Of a DNA stretch of 57,899 bases, positions 31,550 through 39,390 are shown piece by piece; position 1 is the stretch's first letter, and every line of letters begins with the position of its first letter. The DNA is from CAZYAK01 sp964645935 (GTDB taxonomy: Bacteria; Patescibacteriota; Gracilibacteria; Peribacterales; Peribacteraceae). Position numbers and translations under genes: made by a program. The stretch is taken from the NCBI GenBank assembly GCA_964645935.1, contig CAZYAK010000003.1, positions 1-57,899 of the forward strand, written 5' to 3'. The notes beneath the pieces were generated by a model. That model did not search any database. It saw nothing but the letters and a program-made list of their open reading frames with translations, and had not been told where the DNA came from.

Positions 31550-32903
31550 GCGCAGCGGCCGAGAGCAGCCACAGCGTAAACGCCACTGCGGCGTCCTCCC
31601 ACGCGTGCAGAAAAAGCGCCCCCACGGCGATGCCCAGCACGGCCAGGCGCAGCCCCGTCACTCCCGGGCCCGCGCGGCCGAGGCGGACGATCAGCAGAAT
31701 GGTCAGCGCCAGGAAGACCGCAAAACCCAGCACACCCAACTCCACACCGATCTGCAGATACCAGTTCTCCGGCAGGAAGGGACACACGCACGCACGGTCC
31801 GTGGGCTGCACCTGCTGGTCGCCCACGAGCACACAGAGGCTGGGCCGATCCGCGGCCCACGACGCGTCCGCGCCCGCGTCCAGGAACACACACGCGTCGC
31901 TGACGCGATTGCTGGCGGGGCCTGCGGCGCCGAGGCCCTCGCCAAGCGGGCTGCGGACGATGCGCTGAATGGCCTGAATGGGACGCGTGATGTGGTCGCG
32001 CGAGGAAGCAAATCGCAAGAAGACGGCAGGTGCGAGCAGCGATAACGCGAGGATGACGAGTGTGGCGAAGCCCGCGGCGGACGCCAGCAGCCACACGCGC
32101 ACCTTGCCCGGCACGGTGAATGCGACAGCCGTGAGCCCGATGGCGAAGGCGCCGATCCACGCCGAGCGCGAGTACGACAGCAGCACGCACAGGCCCGACG
32201 CCATCATCAGCGCGAGCGCGAGCAACGTCGCGCGGTTGCCGGCGCGGGAACGCAGGGCATTCACCAGCATCGCGGCGGCCACGCTCCAAGGCAGCAGCAT
32301 CCAGAGGCCCAATTGGTTGGGGCCGCTCATGGCGCTCTGCATCCGGCGCAGCCCCGTGCTCCCGATCTGCTGGTACGCGGCCAGCGGCCCACCGGGGACG
32401 TAGAGCGAGTGGAGGTCGGAGTAGCCCAGCGCAGAGAAGAACGCGTCGGGGGCCAGGAGCGCCAAGAGCCCGTACGCGGCAAGGACGGCGGCGGCCCCGG
32501 CCAGCACCTTCCCGGCGAGGCGCAGGAAGGCGGGAGACCACTGCGCGCGACGCAGCACCACGAACGCCAGCGGCGCGAGGAGGTCGTACTTGAAGCCGAG
32601 GGCGAAGAGCTTGGGGTCGCCGTGCGTAAACGCTGTCACGAGCACAGCCAGGGCGCCAAGCGCGAGGATCAAGGCATCGAGCTCGTCGATTTTTTTCCAA
32701 TCCGCGCGTCCCCGGCCGATGATGATCTCCGCGGCGGCAAGCGCGAGGAGGACCCCGAGCAGCCCCTCCTTCCAGAGCGCGAGCGCGGCCATCGGCGCGT
32801 GACCGGGGCCCGTGAGCACGCGCGTCCCGACGGTGACGAACAGGGCATGGAACGGGAGTAGGCCGATGAGGACGAGCGAAAGCGCTTCGCGGAGACGGCG
32901 CAT
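31515..32903 (-). CDS. O-antigen ligase/polymerase-like membrane protein
   Basis: A 462-aa protein with about 11-12 membrane helices. It carries a Wzy/WaaL-type signature: GPNQLGLWMLLPWSVAAAML, then LLSYSRSAWIGAFAIG near residue 250, and a large extracytoplasmic loop (residues about 300-395) with several Cys (DACVFL, LCVLVGD, RACVCPFLPEN) and the typical NWYLQIGVELGVLG. It probably links or polymerises surface glycan. wecB follows 31 bp upstream on the same strand. TACACT lies 6 nt before the ATG at 32903. Confidence 0.82.
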   Translation of the reverse strand: MRRLREALSLVLIGLLPFHALFVTVGTRVLTGPGHAPMAALALWKEGLLGVLLALAAAEIIIGRGRADWKKIDELDALILALGALAVLVTAFTHGDPKLFALGFKYDLLAPLAFVVLRRAQWSPAFLRLAGKVLAGAAAVLAAYGLLALLAPDAFFSALGYSDLHSLYVPGGPLAAYQQIGSTGLRRMQSAMSGPNQLGLWMLLPWSVAAAMLVNALRSRAGNRATLLALALMMASGLCVLLSYSRSAWIGAFAIGLTAVAFTVPGKVRVWLLASAAGFATLVILALSLLAPAVFLRFASSRDHITRPIQAIQRIVRSPLGEGLGAAGPASNRVSDACVFLDAGADASWAADRPSLCVLVGDQQVQPTDRACVCPFLPENWYLQIGVELGVLGFAVFLALTILLIVRLGRAGPGVTGLRLAVLGIAVGALFLHAWEDAAVAFTLWLLSAAALSGGSGSGTPR

Positions 32904-32934
32904 GGCGAAAGTGTAGCACCGCCCCACGGCCCCC

Positions 32935-34266
32935 TCAGAACCCTAGCCGCTCCTCCTCCGACCGGAAGGCATCGCCCTTGGCGAGCACCGCCTCCACGGC
33001 GTCGATGCAGCGAGCGCTGACATCCTTGCCGTAGAGTTTTGCTGCGCCACGCATGGCGGGATGATCCCAGGCGTACGCGATGAGGCTCTGGATGACGCCG
33101 GCATGGAGCGGCGGGGCGATGATGTTGCCGCCGTTGATGGCGGACTCGGCGCGATCGGACCCAAAGCGCAGCGTGACGCAGGGCACCCCGAGCACATTCA
33201 TCTCCTCCTGCATGGAACCCGAATCCGTGGCGCAGACGGCCGCCTTGCTCATGGCGGCGATGACGTCGCCATACTCCGGCCAGACGGGCGAGAGGATGAA
33301 GTTCTTGTGCGTGTTGGCCAGCCCCGTGATTTCCTCCCGCAGGCCAAAGCGATCAAACGCGGCCTCGGTCTGGAACATGGTGATGAGGAGGACGTTTCGC
33401 CCCTCTTGGATAAGCGACACCATCGCATCATAGATCGCACGGAAGCGCTTCTCCGAGAGGCAGTTCTCCCGGCGGTGGATGCAAAAACGCACGAAGTCTC
33501 CATCCGCGAGGAGCGGAAACTTGGTGAAGATGGACGATGCACCGGCGTTCCGCAGCGACTCCTCCGTGGCGTCCACGACGGAATTGCCCACCACGGCGAT
33601 ACGGTCCTCTGGGTATCCCTCGCCCAGGAGGAACTCGCGGTCCAGCTCCACGGGCGCCAGGTGGATGCCCGTGGCGGCCTCACTTGCACGCGTGTTGAAC
33701 TGCTCGGGGTACGGTTCCAGCGAGCCGCGTCCCCAGTGCGCGCGGTCCTGCTGGAACGCATGCCAGGCGGTGCAATCGAGCTGCTTCCCTGTGAACGCCT
33801 CCTTCCCGAAGCCCGCGAAGTCCGGCGTGAGGGTGCGGATACCAGCCTCCACGTGCACGGAGGCGAATCCGTGGCAGAACCCCGCGTTGCTCGCGGCCAT
33901 CGCGGTGGTGGTGTCGCCGTGGACGTAGGGCACTACGGTCTTGCCGCGCTTCTTGAGCTCTTCGATGACGCTGCCCAATCGCCCGATGATCTGGCTGACG
34001 ACCTCGTGCATGGACCCACGCACGCCCAGGTTGAAGTCCGGCTGCACGCCAAACTCCCTGAGCATGCCTCCGCTCAAGTTCTCGTCATAGTGCTGACCCG
34101 TGTGCCCGAGCACGACGTTGTGGCCGCGGCGCAGGAGCTCTTTGTAGAGCGGCACCTGCTTGATGATGTCGGGCTTCGTGGCGATGAGGATGAGGTGCAC
34201 GTGCCGGCCGGGCTTGGCGGCGACCTGGTCGAAGAATCCGGGATCGGTGAACGTGATTTCCTGCAT
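32935..34266 (-). CDS. wecB: UDP-N-acetylglucosamine 2-epimerase-like protein
   Basis: Interconverts UDP-GlcNAc and UDP-ManNAc for surface polysaccharide. The 443-aa product has the GT-B-like epimerase pattern: LILIATKPDIIKQVPLYKEL, TGQHYDENLSGGML, YVHGDTTTAMAASNAG, HVEAGIRTLTPD (catalytic region), VGNSVVDAT, and the C-terminal CATDSGSMQEEMNVLGVPCV. It is longer than typical WecB, with extra residues around 170-200. ManNAc supply matches the WecG/TagA transferase at 35788. TAGAGT lies 8 nt before the ATG. Confidence 0.87.
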   Translation of the reverse strand: MQEITFTDPGFFDQVAAKPGRHVHLILIATKPDIIKQVPLYKELLRRGHNVVLGHTGQHYDENLSGGMLREFGVQPDFNLGVRGSMHEVVSQIIGRLGSVIEELKKRGKTVVPYVHGDTTTAMAASNAGFCHGFASVHVEAGIRTLTPDFAGFGKEAFTGKQLDCTAWHAFQQDRAHWGRGSLEPYPEQFNTRASEAATGIHLAPVELDREFLLGEGYPEDRIAVVGNSVVDATEESLRNAGASSIFTKFPLLADGDFVRFCIHRRENCLSEKRFRAIYDAMVSLIQEGRNVLLITMFQTEAAFDRFGLREEITGLANTHKNFILSPVWPEYGDVIAAMSKAAVCATDSGSMQEEMNVLGVPCVTLRFGSDRAESAINGGNIIAPPLHAGVIQSLIAYAWDHPAMRGAAKLYGKDVSARCIDAVEAVLAKGDAFRSEEERLGF

Positions 34267-34274
34267 GGGAAGCC

Positions 34275-34280
34275 ACTCTA
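34275..34280 (-). promoter_or_regulatory. Leaderless -10 box of wecB
   Basis: TAGAGT on the minus strand lies 8 nt before the ATG; it is back-to-back with the promoter of the 34380 gene. Confidence 0.45.
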
Positions 34281-34297
34281 GCACAGGCCACGGAATG

Positions 34298-34350
34298 TTG
34301 ACATAATGATTTATTTTTGTGATAATCATCATAATCCAGGCCTGACCTGG
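34298..34350 (+). promoter_or_regulatory. Consensus promoter and leader hairpin of the 34380 gene
   Basis: TTGACA-N17-GATAAT (34298-34326) is near the sigma-70 consensus. The leader hairpin CCAGG/CCTGG lies at 34336-34350, before GGAG at 34370. Confidence 0.8.
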
Positions 34351-34379
34351 TACACGTTCCTTGCGAATCGGAGCTTCCG

Positions 34380-34652
34380 ATGTCCGCGTTCAACGGCTGG
34401 GATAGGTTCGAATACGCCCACTGCATCTGCTACAGACGGCAGCTGGCCGATGGCTTCCAGATCGAGGCCAGCGGCAGGGTCCAGGACGGCCACATCGATG
34501 TGGCCGGCTACTTCGGCGGCCTCAATGGCCGCGGCACCTCGCTGCACGTCCTCGCTGTCGCGAACCCGGCCCAGCTCGACGAGCTGAAGGTCGCCTGCAC
34601 GCACACGTTCGGCAATCTGCCCATTGTGGACCACGACGGGCGACCGCTCTGA
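34380..34652 (+). CDS. Orphan 90-aa protein
   Basis: Starts MSAFNGWDRFEYAHCICYRR with GGAG 6 nt before the ATG. The product is soluble, beta-rich (FQIEASGRVQDGHIDVAGYF, GTSLHVLAVANPAQLDELKV) and contains three Cys (CIC, ACTH). It is an isolated single-gene unit with a consensus promoter, leader hairpin and terminator, and probably well expressed. Not recognised. Confidence 0.65.
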   Translation: MSAFNGWDRFEYAHCICYRRQLADGFQIEASGRVQDGHIDVAGYFGGLNGRGTSLHVLAVANPAQLDELKVACTHTFGNLPIVDHDGRPL

Positions 34653-34661
34653 TCCCGGAAC

Positions 34662-34689
34662 CTCCCCTGCGCCCACCGGCGCGGGGGAG
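34662..34689 (+). terminator. Terminator hairpin
   Basis: The stem CTCCCCTGCGCC/GGCGCGGGGGAG (one wobble pair) with a 4-nt loop lies 10 bp after the stop. The sequence CATGCGTGCATGGTCA follows and runs into the convergent gpmA stop. Confidence 0.75.
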
Positions 34690-34707
34690 ATCCTCATGCG
34701 TGCATGG

Positions 34708-35352
34708 TCACTTCTTGCTGGCGTCTTGCGTCTTCTGGATCCCGGGAACGTCCAGCATCTCGCGCTTCACGACCTTGTCGCCATCGAAGGTGTAGACGTA
34801 GGGCGTGACGAGACCGATCTCCATGCTGGAGGCCGCCTCTTTATCCAGGCCTTCCAGGAACTTCATGATGGGGCGCAGGCTGTTGCCGTGCGCGGCGATG
34901 ATGACATTCTTGCCGGCGACGAGGTGCGGCAGAACGTACTGATGGAAGAACGGCATCGTGCGGCGCTCGCAGTCCTCCATGCTCTCGCCGTTCGGGGGAC
35001 GCGTATCGTAGCTCCTTCGCCAGAGCTTCACCTGCTCCGCGCCGTACTTCTCCGCGGTTTCGGCCTTGTTGAGGCCCTGGAGATCACCGTAGTGGCGCTC
35101 GTTGAGGGCGGAGTCGTACTCGGTGGGCACCGAGATCCCCATGGCCTCCAGGACGGCCCTGAGCGTGTCATTGGCTCGCTTGAGGCGGGAAGTGAAGGCG
35201 AGGTCAAAGGCGTACTTGCCTTTGAGCGCCTGGCCCGTGAGGGCAGCATCGGCGGCGCCGCGCTCGGTGAGCGGAACGTCGGTCCATCCCGTGAAGCGGT
35301 TCTCCAGGTTCCACTGGGACTGGCCGTGGCGGATGAGGACGAGGGTGCTCAT
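34708..35352 (-). CDS. gpmA: 2,3-bisphosphoglycerate-dependent phosphoglycerate mutase
   Basis: Interconverts 3- and 2-phosphoglycerate in lower glycolysis. The 214-aa product begins STLVLIRHGQSQWNLENRFT with the phospho-His in RHGQ, followed by GWTDVPLTERG, SRLKRANDTL, ALNERHYGDLQGLNKAE, and the second His in VIIAAHGNSLR. The length is slightly short of E. coli GpmA. The leader is CGCCCCACCCTCCCCGTT, with TAGCAT about 29 nt before the ATG. Confidence 0.94.
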   Translation of the reverse strand: MSTLVLIRHGQSQWNLENRFTGWTDVPLTERGAADAALTGQALKGKYAFDLAFTSRLKRANDTLRAVLEAMGISVPTEYDSALNERHYGDLQGLNKAETAEKYGAEQVKLWRRSYDTRPPNGESMEDCERRTMPFFHQYVLPHLVAGKNVIIAAHGNSLRPIMKFLEGLDKEAASSMEIGLVTPYVYTFDGDKVVKREMLDVPGIQKTQDASKK

Positions 35353-35452
35353 AACGGGGAGGGTGGGGCGGACAGGCAGAGATGCTAGCAGGGCTGTTCC
35401 AGGAGGCCAAATCTTGCTATACTGGATGCGAAAATACACTCCTCCACCGGAT

Positions 35453-35830
35453 ATGCACTTCCACCTCTCCCAGCTGACGCAGCGGTTCAAGTTCACCCAC
35501 ACCTACGCGTGGGCCCTCTTGGTGAGCTGCCTCGTGGTGGCGCTGGCAGCGACACTCGCACGCGCGTCGCTCAACCTCGCAGGAGCGCTCGTGAATAAAC
35601 CCGATATCGCGGTACTCATGCTCCTGCCAGAGGAAGAGGTCACGGCCTCCTCGCTCCTGCGCGCAGAAGGCGACACGCGCGACTACTTGGTGATGACCAA
35701 AAACGGCGCCAAGCTCGTGAAGCTCCACAAGGGCGTCGAACACTGGTTTGTGCAGGAGACGATCCCGCTGCACGAGGGGCCGGCCCTTCATGAGGGTCCG
35801 CCCATGGGCACCGGCGCGGCGCGTCCGTGA
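35453..35830 (+). CDS. Orphan single-pass membrane protein
   Basis: A 125-aa protein. An N-terminal cytosolic stretch (MHFHLSQLTQRFKFTHTY) is followed by one membrane helix at about 20-45 (WALLVSCLVVALAATLARAS), then an extracytoplasmic part (VLMLLPEEEVTASSLLRAEG, DYLVMTKNGAKLVKLHKGVE). TATACT is at 35418-35423; an in-frame ATG at 35426 is too near it, so 35453 is preferred. The 3' end overlaps the convergent wecG/tagA gene by 43 bp. Not recognised. Confidence 0.65.
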   Translation: MHFHLSQLTQRFKFTHTYAWALLVSCLVVALAATLARASLNLAGALVNKPDIAVLMLLPEEEVTASSLLRAEGDTRDYLVMTKNGAKLVKLHKGVEHWFVQETIPLHEGPALHEGPPMGTGAARP

Positions 35831-36552
35831 CGAAGCACCAGCAACGGAAACACGACGACCGCGTTGAGGATGCGGCCGATCCTTCGCGGTTCCTGGATCA
35901 CCCGCCACAGCCACTCCAGATGCAGACGACGAAGCCACGACGGCGCCCTCACCTGCACGCGAGAGAGGAAATCAAACGTGCCACCCACTCCCATTGCCAC
36001 GCGCACCGTGGGCAGGAGCGGCAGCTGCTCCGTGATCCACAGGTCCTGCGCAGGAGCCCCAAACGCCACCAGCAGCAGCCGCGGTCCGGCAGCGGCAATA
36101 CGTTTGCGGATCTCCGGCGCATCCTCCGGGCGTGGTGATCCTGCGTACGTTCCGGCCACCACGAGCTTGGGGTTCTGGGCATGCAACGCGGCGGCGGCGC
36201 GCTCGGCCACTCCCGGCGCGGCGCCCAAGAGGAACACTGGGCACGCCCCATCGAGCGTCGCACACACCGCCTGCACTGTGTCCACGCCCGTTACCCGCGC
36301 GGGGAGATGCTGGCCCGTCAGACGCGCGGCGAAGAGGAGCCCCGCGCTGTCGGGCAGAGCGAGGTCGGCGGTCTGGAGGGTCTCGCGGAACGCGGCGCTC
36401 TTGGCCGACGCCACGAGCATCTCGCTGTTGGGCGTCACCACGTGTCGACGCCCGGGCGTCTCCAGGAACTCCCGGATGCGCGCCACACCCTCGGCGGCCG
36501 TGACGGCGTCGATGGGGACTCCAAGGAGAAGGACCGTCCGGCGGGTGGACAT
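35788..36552 (-). CDS. WecG/TagA/CpsF family glycosyltransferase
   Basis: A GT26 transferase that moves ManNAc or ManNAcA onto a lipid-linked GlcNAc for wall or surface polymer. The 254-aa product has LLGVPIDAVTAAEGVARIRE, VVTPNSEMLVAS, ADLALPDSAGLLFAARL with the conserved Asp, RVTGVDTVQAVC, FLLGAAPGVAERAA, LLLVAFGAPAQDLWI, and AMGVGGTFDFLSRVQVRAPS. The C-terminus (WLWRVIQEPRRIGRI) is amphipathic for membrane contact. It fits with wecB nearby. TACGAT is 6 nt before the ATG. Confidence 0.9.
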   Translation of the reverse strand: MSTRRTVLLLGVPIDAVTAAEGVARIREFLETPGRRHVVTPNSEMLVASAKSAAFRETLQTADLALPDSAGLLFAARLTGQHLPARVTGVDTVQAVCATLDGACPVFLLGAAPGVAERAAAALHAQNPKLVVAGTYAGSPRPEDAPEIRKRIAAAGPRLLLVAFGAPAQDLWITEQLPLLPTVRVAMGVGGTFDFLSRVQVRAPSWLRRLHLEWLWRVIQEPRRIGRILNAVVVFPLLVLRHGRAAPVPMGGPS

Positions 36553-36585
36553 GAGGGAATCGTAGCATGGGACGAGGCTTGGCAG

Positions 36586-36705
36586 CCGCAACCAGACACA
36601 CACAAACGCCCAGCCACACTGGTCCCACGGTGCGAACTGGCAAGGGAAACGGCTGCGCTGATCGCCGCCCGCAGGTCGAAGACCTGCGGCTGGGGTATAG
36701 GGAGG
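36586..36705. repeat. Mosaic repeat, locus 3 left part
   Basis: It carries an ACACACACAAACGCCC...CACTGGTCCCACGGTGCGAACTGG block (36597-36641) matching 322-377, then GATCGCCGCCCGCAGGTCGAAGACCTGCGGCTGGG-type hairpin (36659-36693), matching 281-318 inverted. With the next repeat it fills the 346-bp gap from 36553 to 36898, where no gene is seen. Confidence 0.7.
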
Positions 36706-36749
36706 GCTGACCCGGGAGGGAACGATCGGAATGTGTGTTGTCCGGTCGA

Positions 36750-36875
36750 TGCCGGATTGATCGCCACCCGCGGGGCGGGACCCCCGCGGCTGGGTATAGG
36801 GGGTAGCGCGCTTTTCCAGCCGTGCAGCGAGAAAACCGAATCGAACTATCCCCGTCTCTCCGCTGACACGTTTCC
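36750..36875. repeat. Dispersed repeat with CCGCGGGG hairpin, copy B
   Basis: The second copy of the element at 27434-27573. Its right end CGCTGACACG supplies CTGACA (36863-36868), which is 17 bp from the TACTCT -10 box of the next gene, so the repeat seems to contribute a promoter element. Confidence 0.8.
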
Positions 36876-36891
36876 CCCGACCCGCTACTCT
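36863..36891 (+). promoter_or_regulatory. Leaderless promoter of the DsbA-like gene
   Basis: CTGACA-N17-TACTCT, then 7 nt to the ATG at 36899. Confidence 0.6.
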
Positions 36892-36898
36892 ACGCCGG

Positions 36899-37687
36899 AT
36901 GACCCCCCGCCTCGCCCTCCTCGCCCTCATACTTGCCCTGCCCCTCGCGGCCTGCGACGCGCTCCTAAACGAGGACGCGATGAACGACCTGGTTCCCTCG
37001 GTTTCGGAAATCGCAGTCTCCTCGGCCACCGCTTCGTCGGAGGCTCCGTTGCCGCCGGAGGATCCCACGGCGCCCTTGGAATCAGGCGACGTGTCGGTGA
37101 CGGCGTCAGGGTCAGCGGCGGTCGCGGCCATGCCCCCGGAGGATCCCGGCTTCGCAGACGACGAGCGCGTACTCGACAGCGGAGTGCTGCAACTGGGCGA
37201 CGTGAACGCGCCAGTACTCGTGACCGTGTACATCAACCACGCGTCGCCCTACAGCCGCGCCTTCACCGACGACTACCTGCCCAAGCTCCTGGCCGGATTC
37301 GTGCGCCGGGGCGAACTCAAACTCACCATTGTGTCGATACCGTTCCAGAAGTACCCCAACTCTCGCGCCGAGGCCGCCGGCCTCCTCTGTGCCGCGCGGC
37401 AGGGCAAGGGCCTCGCCATGCACCGCGCGCTTGCAGCACTTTCCGTGCGCACGGATGCGAGTATGCGCACGGCCGCGACGGACCTGGCGGTGGACCCCGC
37501 CGCCTTTGACGCGTGTCTCCGGGACCCCGCCACCTCAACCGCCATAGACGAGCAGGCAAGTCTAGCAGCCAGTAACGGCGCAACGCTCGTGCCGTCCTTT
37601 GATTTCGACGCCGAGACCGAGATGGTGCAGGGGCTGATGGACTACCCGGACCTGCGCGGACGGATCGAGCGGACGCTCCGGCACTGA
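36899..37687 (+). CDS. DsbA-like lipoprotein lacking active-site cysteines
   Basis: A 262-aa envelope protein. ALILALPLAAC is a signal peptide with a lipobox (Cys19). Residues about 35-90 are a Pro/Ser/Ala-rich linker. About 93-262 match a DsbA/thioredoxin-like fold (LGDVNAPVLVTVYINHASPY, FVRRGELKLTIVSIPFQKYP, AAGLLCAARQGKGLAMHRAL). Where such proteins have CPFC or similar, this one has SPYS (residues 116-119), so both redox cysteines are replaced by Ser. It cannot do disulfide exchange by that site; a binding or chaperone role is possible. Confidence 0.8.
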   Translation: MTPRLALLALILALPLAACDALLNEDAMNDLVPSVSEIAVSSATASSEAPLPPEDPTAPLESGDVSVTASGSAAVAAMPPEDPGFADDERVLDSGVLQLGDVNAPVLVTVYINHASPYSRAFTDDYLPKLLAGFVRRGELKLTIVSIPFQKYPNSRAEAAGLLCAARQGKGLAMHRALAALSVRTDASMRTAATDLAVDPAAFDACLRDPATSTAIDEQASLAASNGATLVPSFDFDAETEMVQGLMDYPDLRGRIERTLRH

Positions 37688-37812
37688 GCGGGGCTTCCCG
37701 CGCAAGTACCGCCACGACACAACGCGTGGTTCCGCGTAGGCGGAAGATGCTGCGAAGTAAGAAATGTAGCAGATAGTCGTCTTCCAACAGTCCCCTTCCC
37801 CAAGACACCCGT

Positions 37813-38487
37813 ATGAAGACCCATTTTGCCTTGTCCGCCGCCGTCGCTACGGTGTGCACCCTCGCGGTGAGCGCCACGGCGTTCGCGCAGCAGCAACCGT
37901 TCCGCAGGGATCCGTTCACGGACGTACCCTCCAGCAGCGCGCAGTCCGAGGCCATCGAGTACCTCCGCAAGGGCAACGTGCTCAAAGGCTACCCCGACGG
38001 CACCTTCCGCCCCGGGAAACAGATCACGCGCTCGGAGTTCATCTCGCTCCTTACCAACCCGTTCTTCCTGAGCGGCCGCGAGAACGACTGCCTCAAGGTG
38101 CACTTCTCCACCACGAGCAGCTCGGCCCGCGTGTTCTTCACCGATGTGCCCAAGGATTCGTGGTACGGCCAGGACGTGTGCGAGGGCATCGTGCACGGGA
38201 TCATCAACGGCTACCCCGACGGCACCTTCAAGCCCCAGCACTGGGTGAACTTCGTCGAGGCCGCCAAGATCACGGCCAACGTGCTGGCCATCGACGTCAC
38301 CACGGACCCTGCCGACGAGCGCTGGTTCGTCCCCTACGTGAAGTACGTGGCCAAGGTGAAGGCCATCCCCACGTCCATCAAGCGCTTCGACCAGGAGATC
38401 ACCCGCGGCGAGATGGCAGAGATGGTCTACCGCCTCAAGGTGGGCAACTCCACCAAGGCGAGCGCCTCCTTCGAGAGTCTCCGCTGA
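37813..38487 (+). CDS. S-layer-homology domain protein
   Basis: A 224-aa exported protein. MKTHFALSAAVATVCTLAVSATAFA is a signal peptide. Three SLH repeats follow: FTDVPSSSAQSEAIEYLRKG with LKGYPDGTFRPGKQITRSEF, FFTDVPKDSWYGQDVCEGIV with INGYPDGTFKPQHWVNFVEA, and a third ending FDQEITRGEMAEMVYRLKVG. Only about 10 residues follow the last repeat, so it is almost entirely a wall-anchoring module. The repeat design matches the larger SLH protein at 3330. The leader CAGTCCCCTTCCCC is pyrimidine-rich. Confidence 0.88.
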   Translation: MKTHFALSAAVATVCTLAVSATAFAQQQPFRRDPFTDVPSSSAQSEAIEYLRKGNVLKGYPDGTFRPGKQITRSEFISLLTNPFFLSGRENDCLKVHFSTTSSSARVFFTDVPKDSWYGQDVCEGIVHGIINGYPDGTFKPQHWVNFVEAAKITANVLAIDVTTDPADERWFVPYVKYVAKVKAIPTSIKRFDQEITRGEMAEMVYRLKVGNSTKASASFESLR

Positions 38488-38505
38488 GCGGACGGTTCCG
38501 CAGTC

Positions 38506-38534
38506 ACGGCCCGGGGAGACCTGGGCCGTTTTTT
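38506..38534 (+). terminator. Rho-independent terminator of the SLH gene
   Basis: The stem ACGGCCC/GGGCCGT is followed by TTTTTT. Confidence 0.9.
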
Positions 38535-38675
38535 GGTGTGCAGGAGGAAGGAACACCAGGGTGTCATGGTTCGACGGGCTCACCATGACAGGTGGGGCTC
38601 GTTCATCATGAAACAGCCACCAGGAAAGCATGTCACGCTGAACCCGTCGAAGCGCGACATGCGGCCCCGAAGCCC

Positions 38676-38957
38676 TCACCCGGGCCGCACCCGCACCACC
38701 TTCTTCCTCCCCGTCTGCCCCACCACAATCTCCACGCAGGCGCGCGGCACGCTGAGCGTTTCCGAAAGGAACGTGACGAGTTCCTCGTTGGCCTTTCCAT
38801 CCTCCGGCGCGGCTGCGAGGTCGATCTTCCAGGTGCCGTCGGCCATGACGGAACGGAAGCGCGTCTTGGCCGCCCCCGGGTGCGCGCGCACGGAGAGCGT
38901 GACGCTCTCCCCCGCCGCGAGCGCGGAGCGCGCGGCGGCGACATGCCCGTCGGTCAT
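38676..38957 (-). CDS. DUF167/YggU family protein
   Basis: A 93-aa protein with the family pattern VTLSVRAHPGAAKTRF, DGTWKIDLAAAPEDGKANEE (the conserved PxEGKAN-like motif), FLSETLSVPRACVEIVVGQT, then GRKKVVRV. The function of the family is unsettled. The start ATG overlaps the stop of the upstream EamA-like gene in ATGA, so the two are coupled. Confidence 0.85.
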   Translation of the reverse strand: MTDGHVAAARSALAAGESVTLSVRAHPGAAKTRFRSVMADGTWKIDLAAAPEDGKANEELVTFLSETLSVPRACVEIVVGQTGRKKVVRVRPG

Positions 38958-39364
38958 GCGGCAAACAGGACCATGGCGGCGAGCGCAAAAACCATCCCCA
39001 GCGCCTGCCGGGCCGTGGGCGTCTCGTGCAGGAACAGTGCCGCGAGGATGATGGTCACCACGGGATACAGCGCTGTGAGCGTCACCACCACCGACGCCGG
39101 CCCTCGGGCCAGCGCCGCAGCGTAGCAGGCCGTACCGAGCGTGACGCAGAGCCCCGAGAAGACGGCGAAGGCGATGCCCGCGGGCGGCGTGCCGATCTGA
39201 GCGGGCGCAAAGAGCAGCACGATCCCCAGCCCAATAGCCGAGCCAATCGTGCCGTAGATGAGGATGCCCTGCGTATTGAGGTGCCCCGCGGCCAGCTTGG
39301 TAAAGATGCCCCAAAAGCCCCACAACACGAGAGAGACGATTGAGAACACGATCCAAGGACGCAT
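38954..39364 (-). CDS. EamA/DMT-type half-size transporter
   Basis: A 136-aa membrane protein with about five helices and one EamA repeat: IVFSIVSLVLWGFWGIFTKL, ILIYGTIGSAIGLGIVLLFA, GPASVVVTLTALYPVVTIIL, ALFLHETPTARQALGMVFAL. Full transporters have two such repeats, so it probably dimerises. The substrate is unknown. TAGCAT is 6 nt before the ATG. It is followed by the coupled DUF167 gene and preceded by trmD on the same strand. Confidence 0.85.
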   Translation of the reverse strand: MRPWIVFSIVSLVLWGFWGIFTKLAAGHLNTQGILIYGTIGSAIGLGIVLLFAPAQIGTPPAGIAFAVFSGLCVTLGTACYAAALARGPASVVVTLTALYPVVTIILAALFLHETPTARQALGMVFALAAMVLFAA

Positions 39365-39390
39365 GCGAGAATGCTACCCGAGACGCCACC

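Noticed and set aside
31402..32919. 505-codon frame overlapping the O-antigen-ligase-like gene
   Set aside because: Arg/Ala/Pro-rich without membrane helices; the other frame gives a proper polytopic protein.
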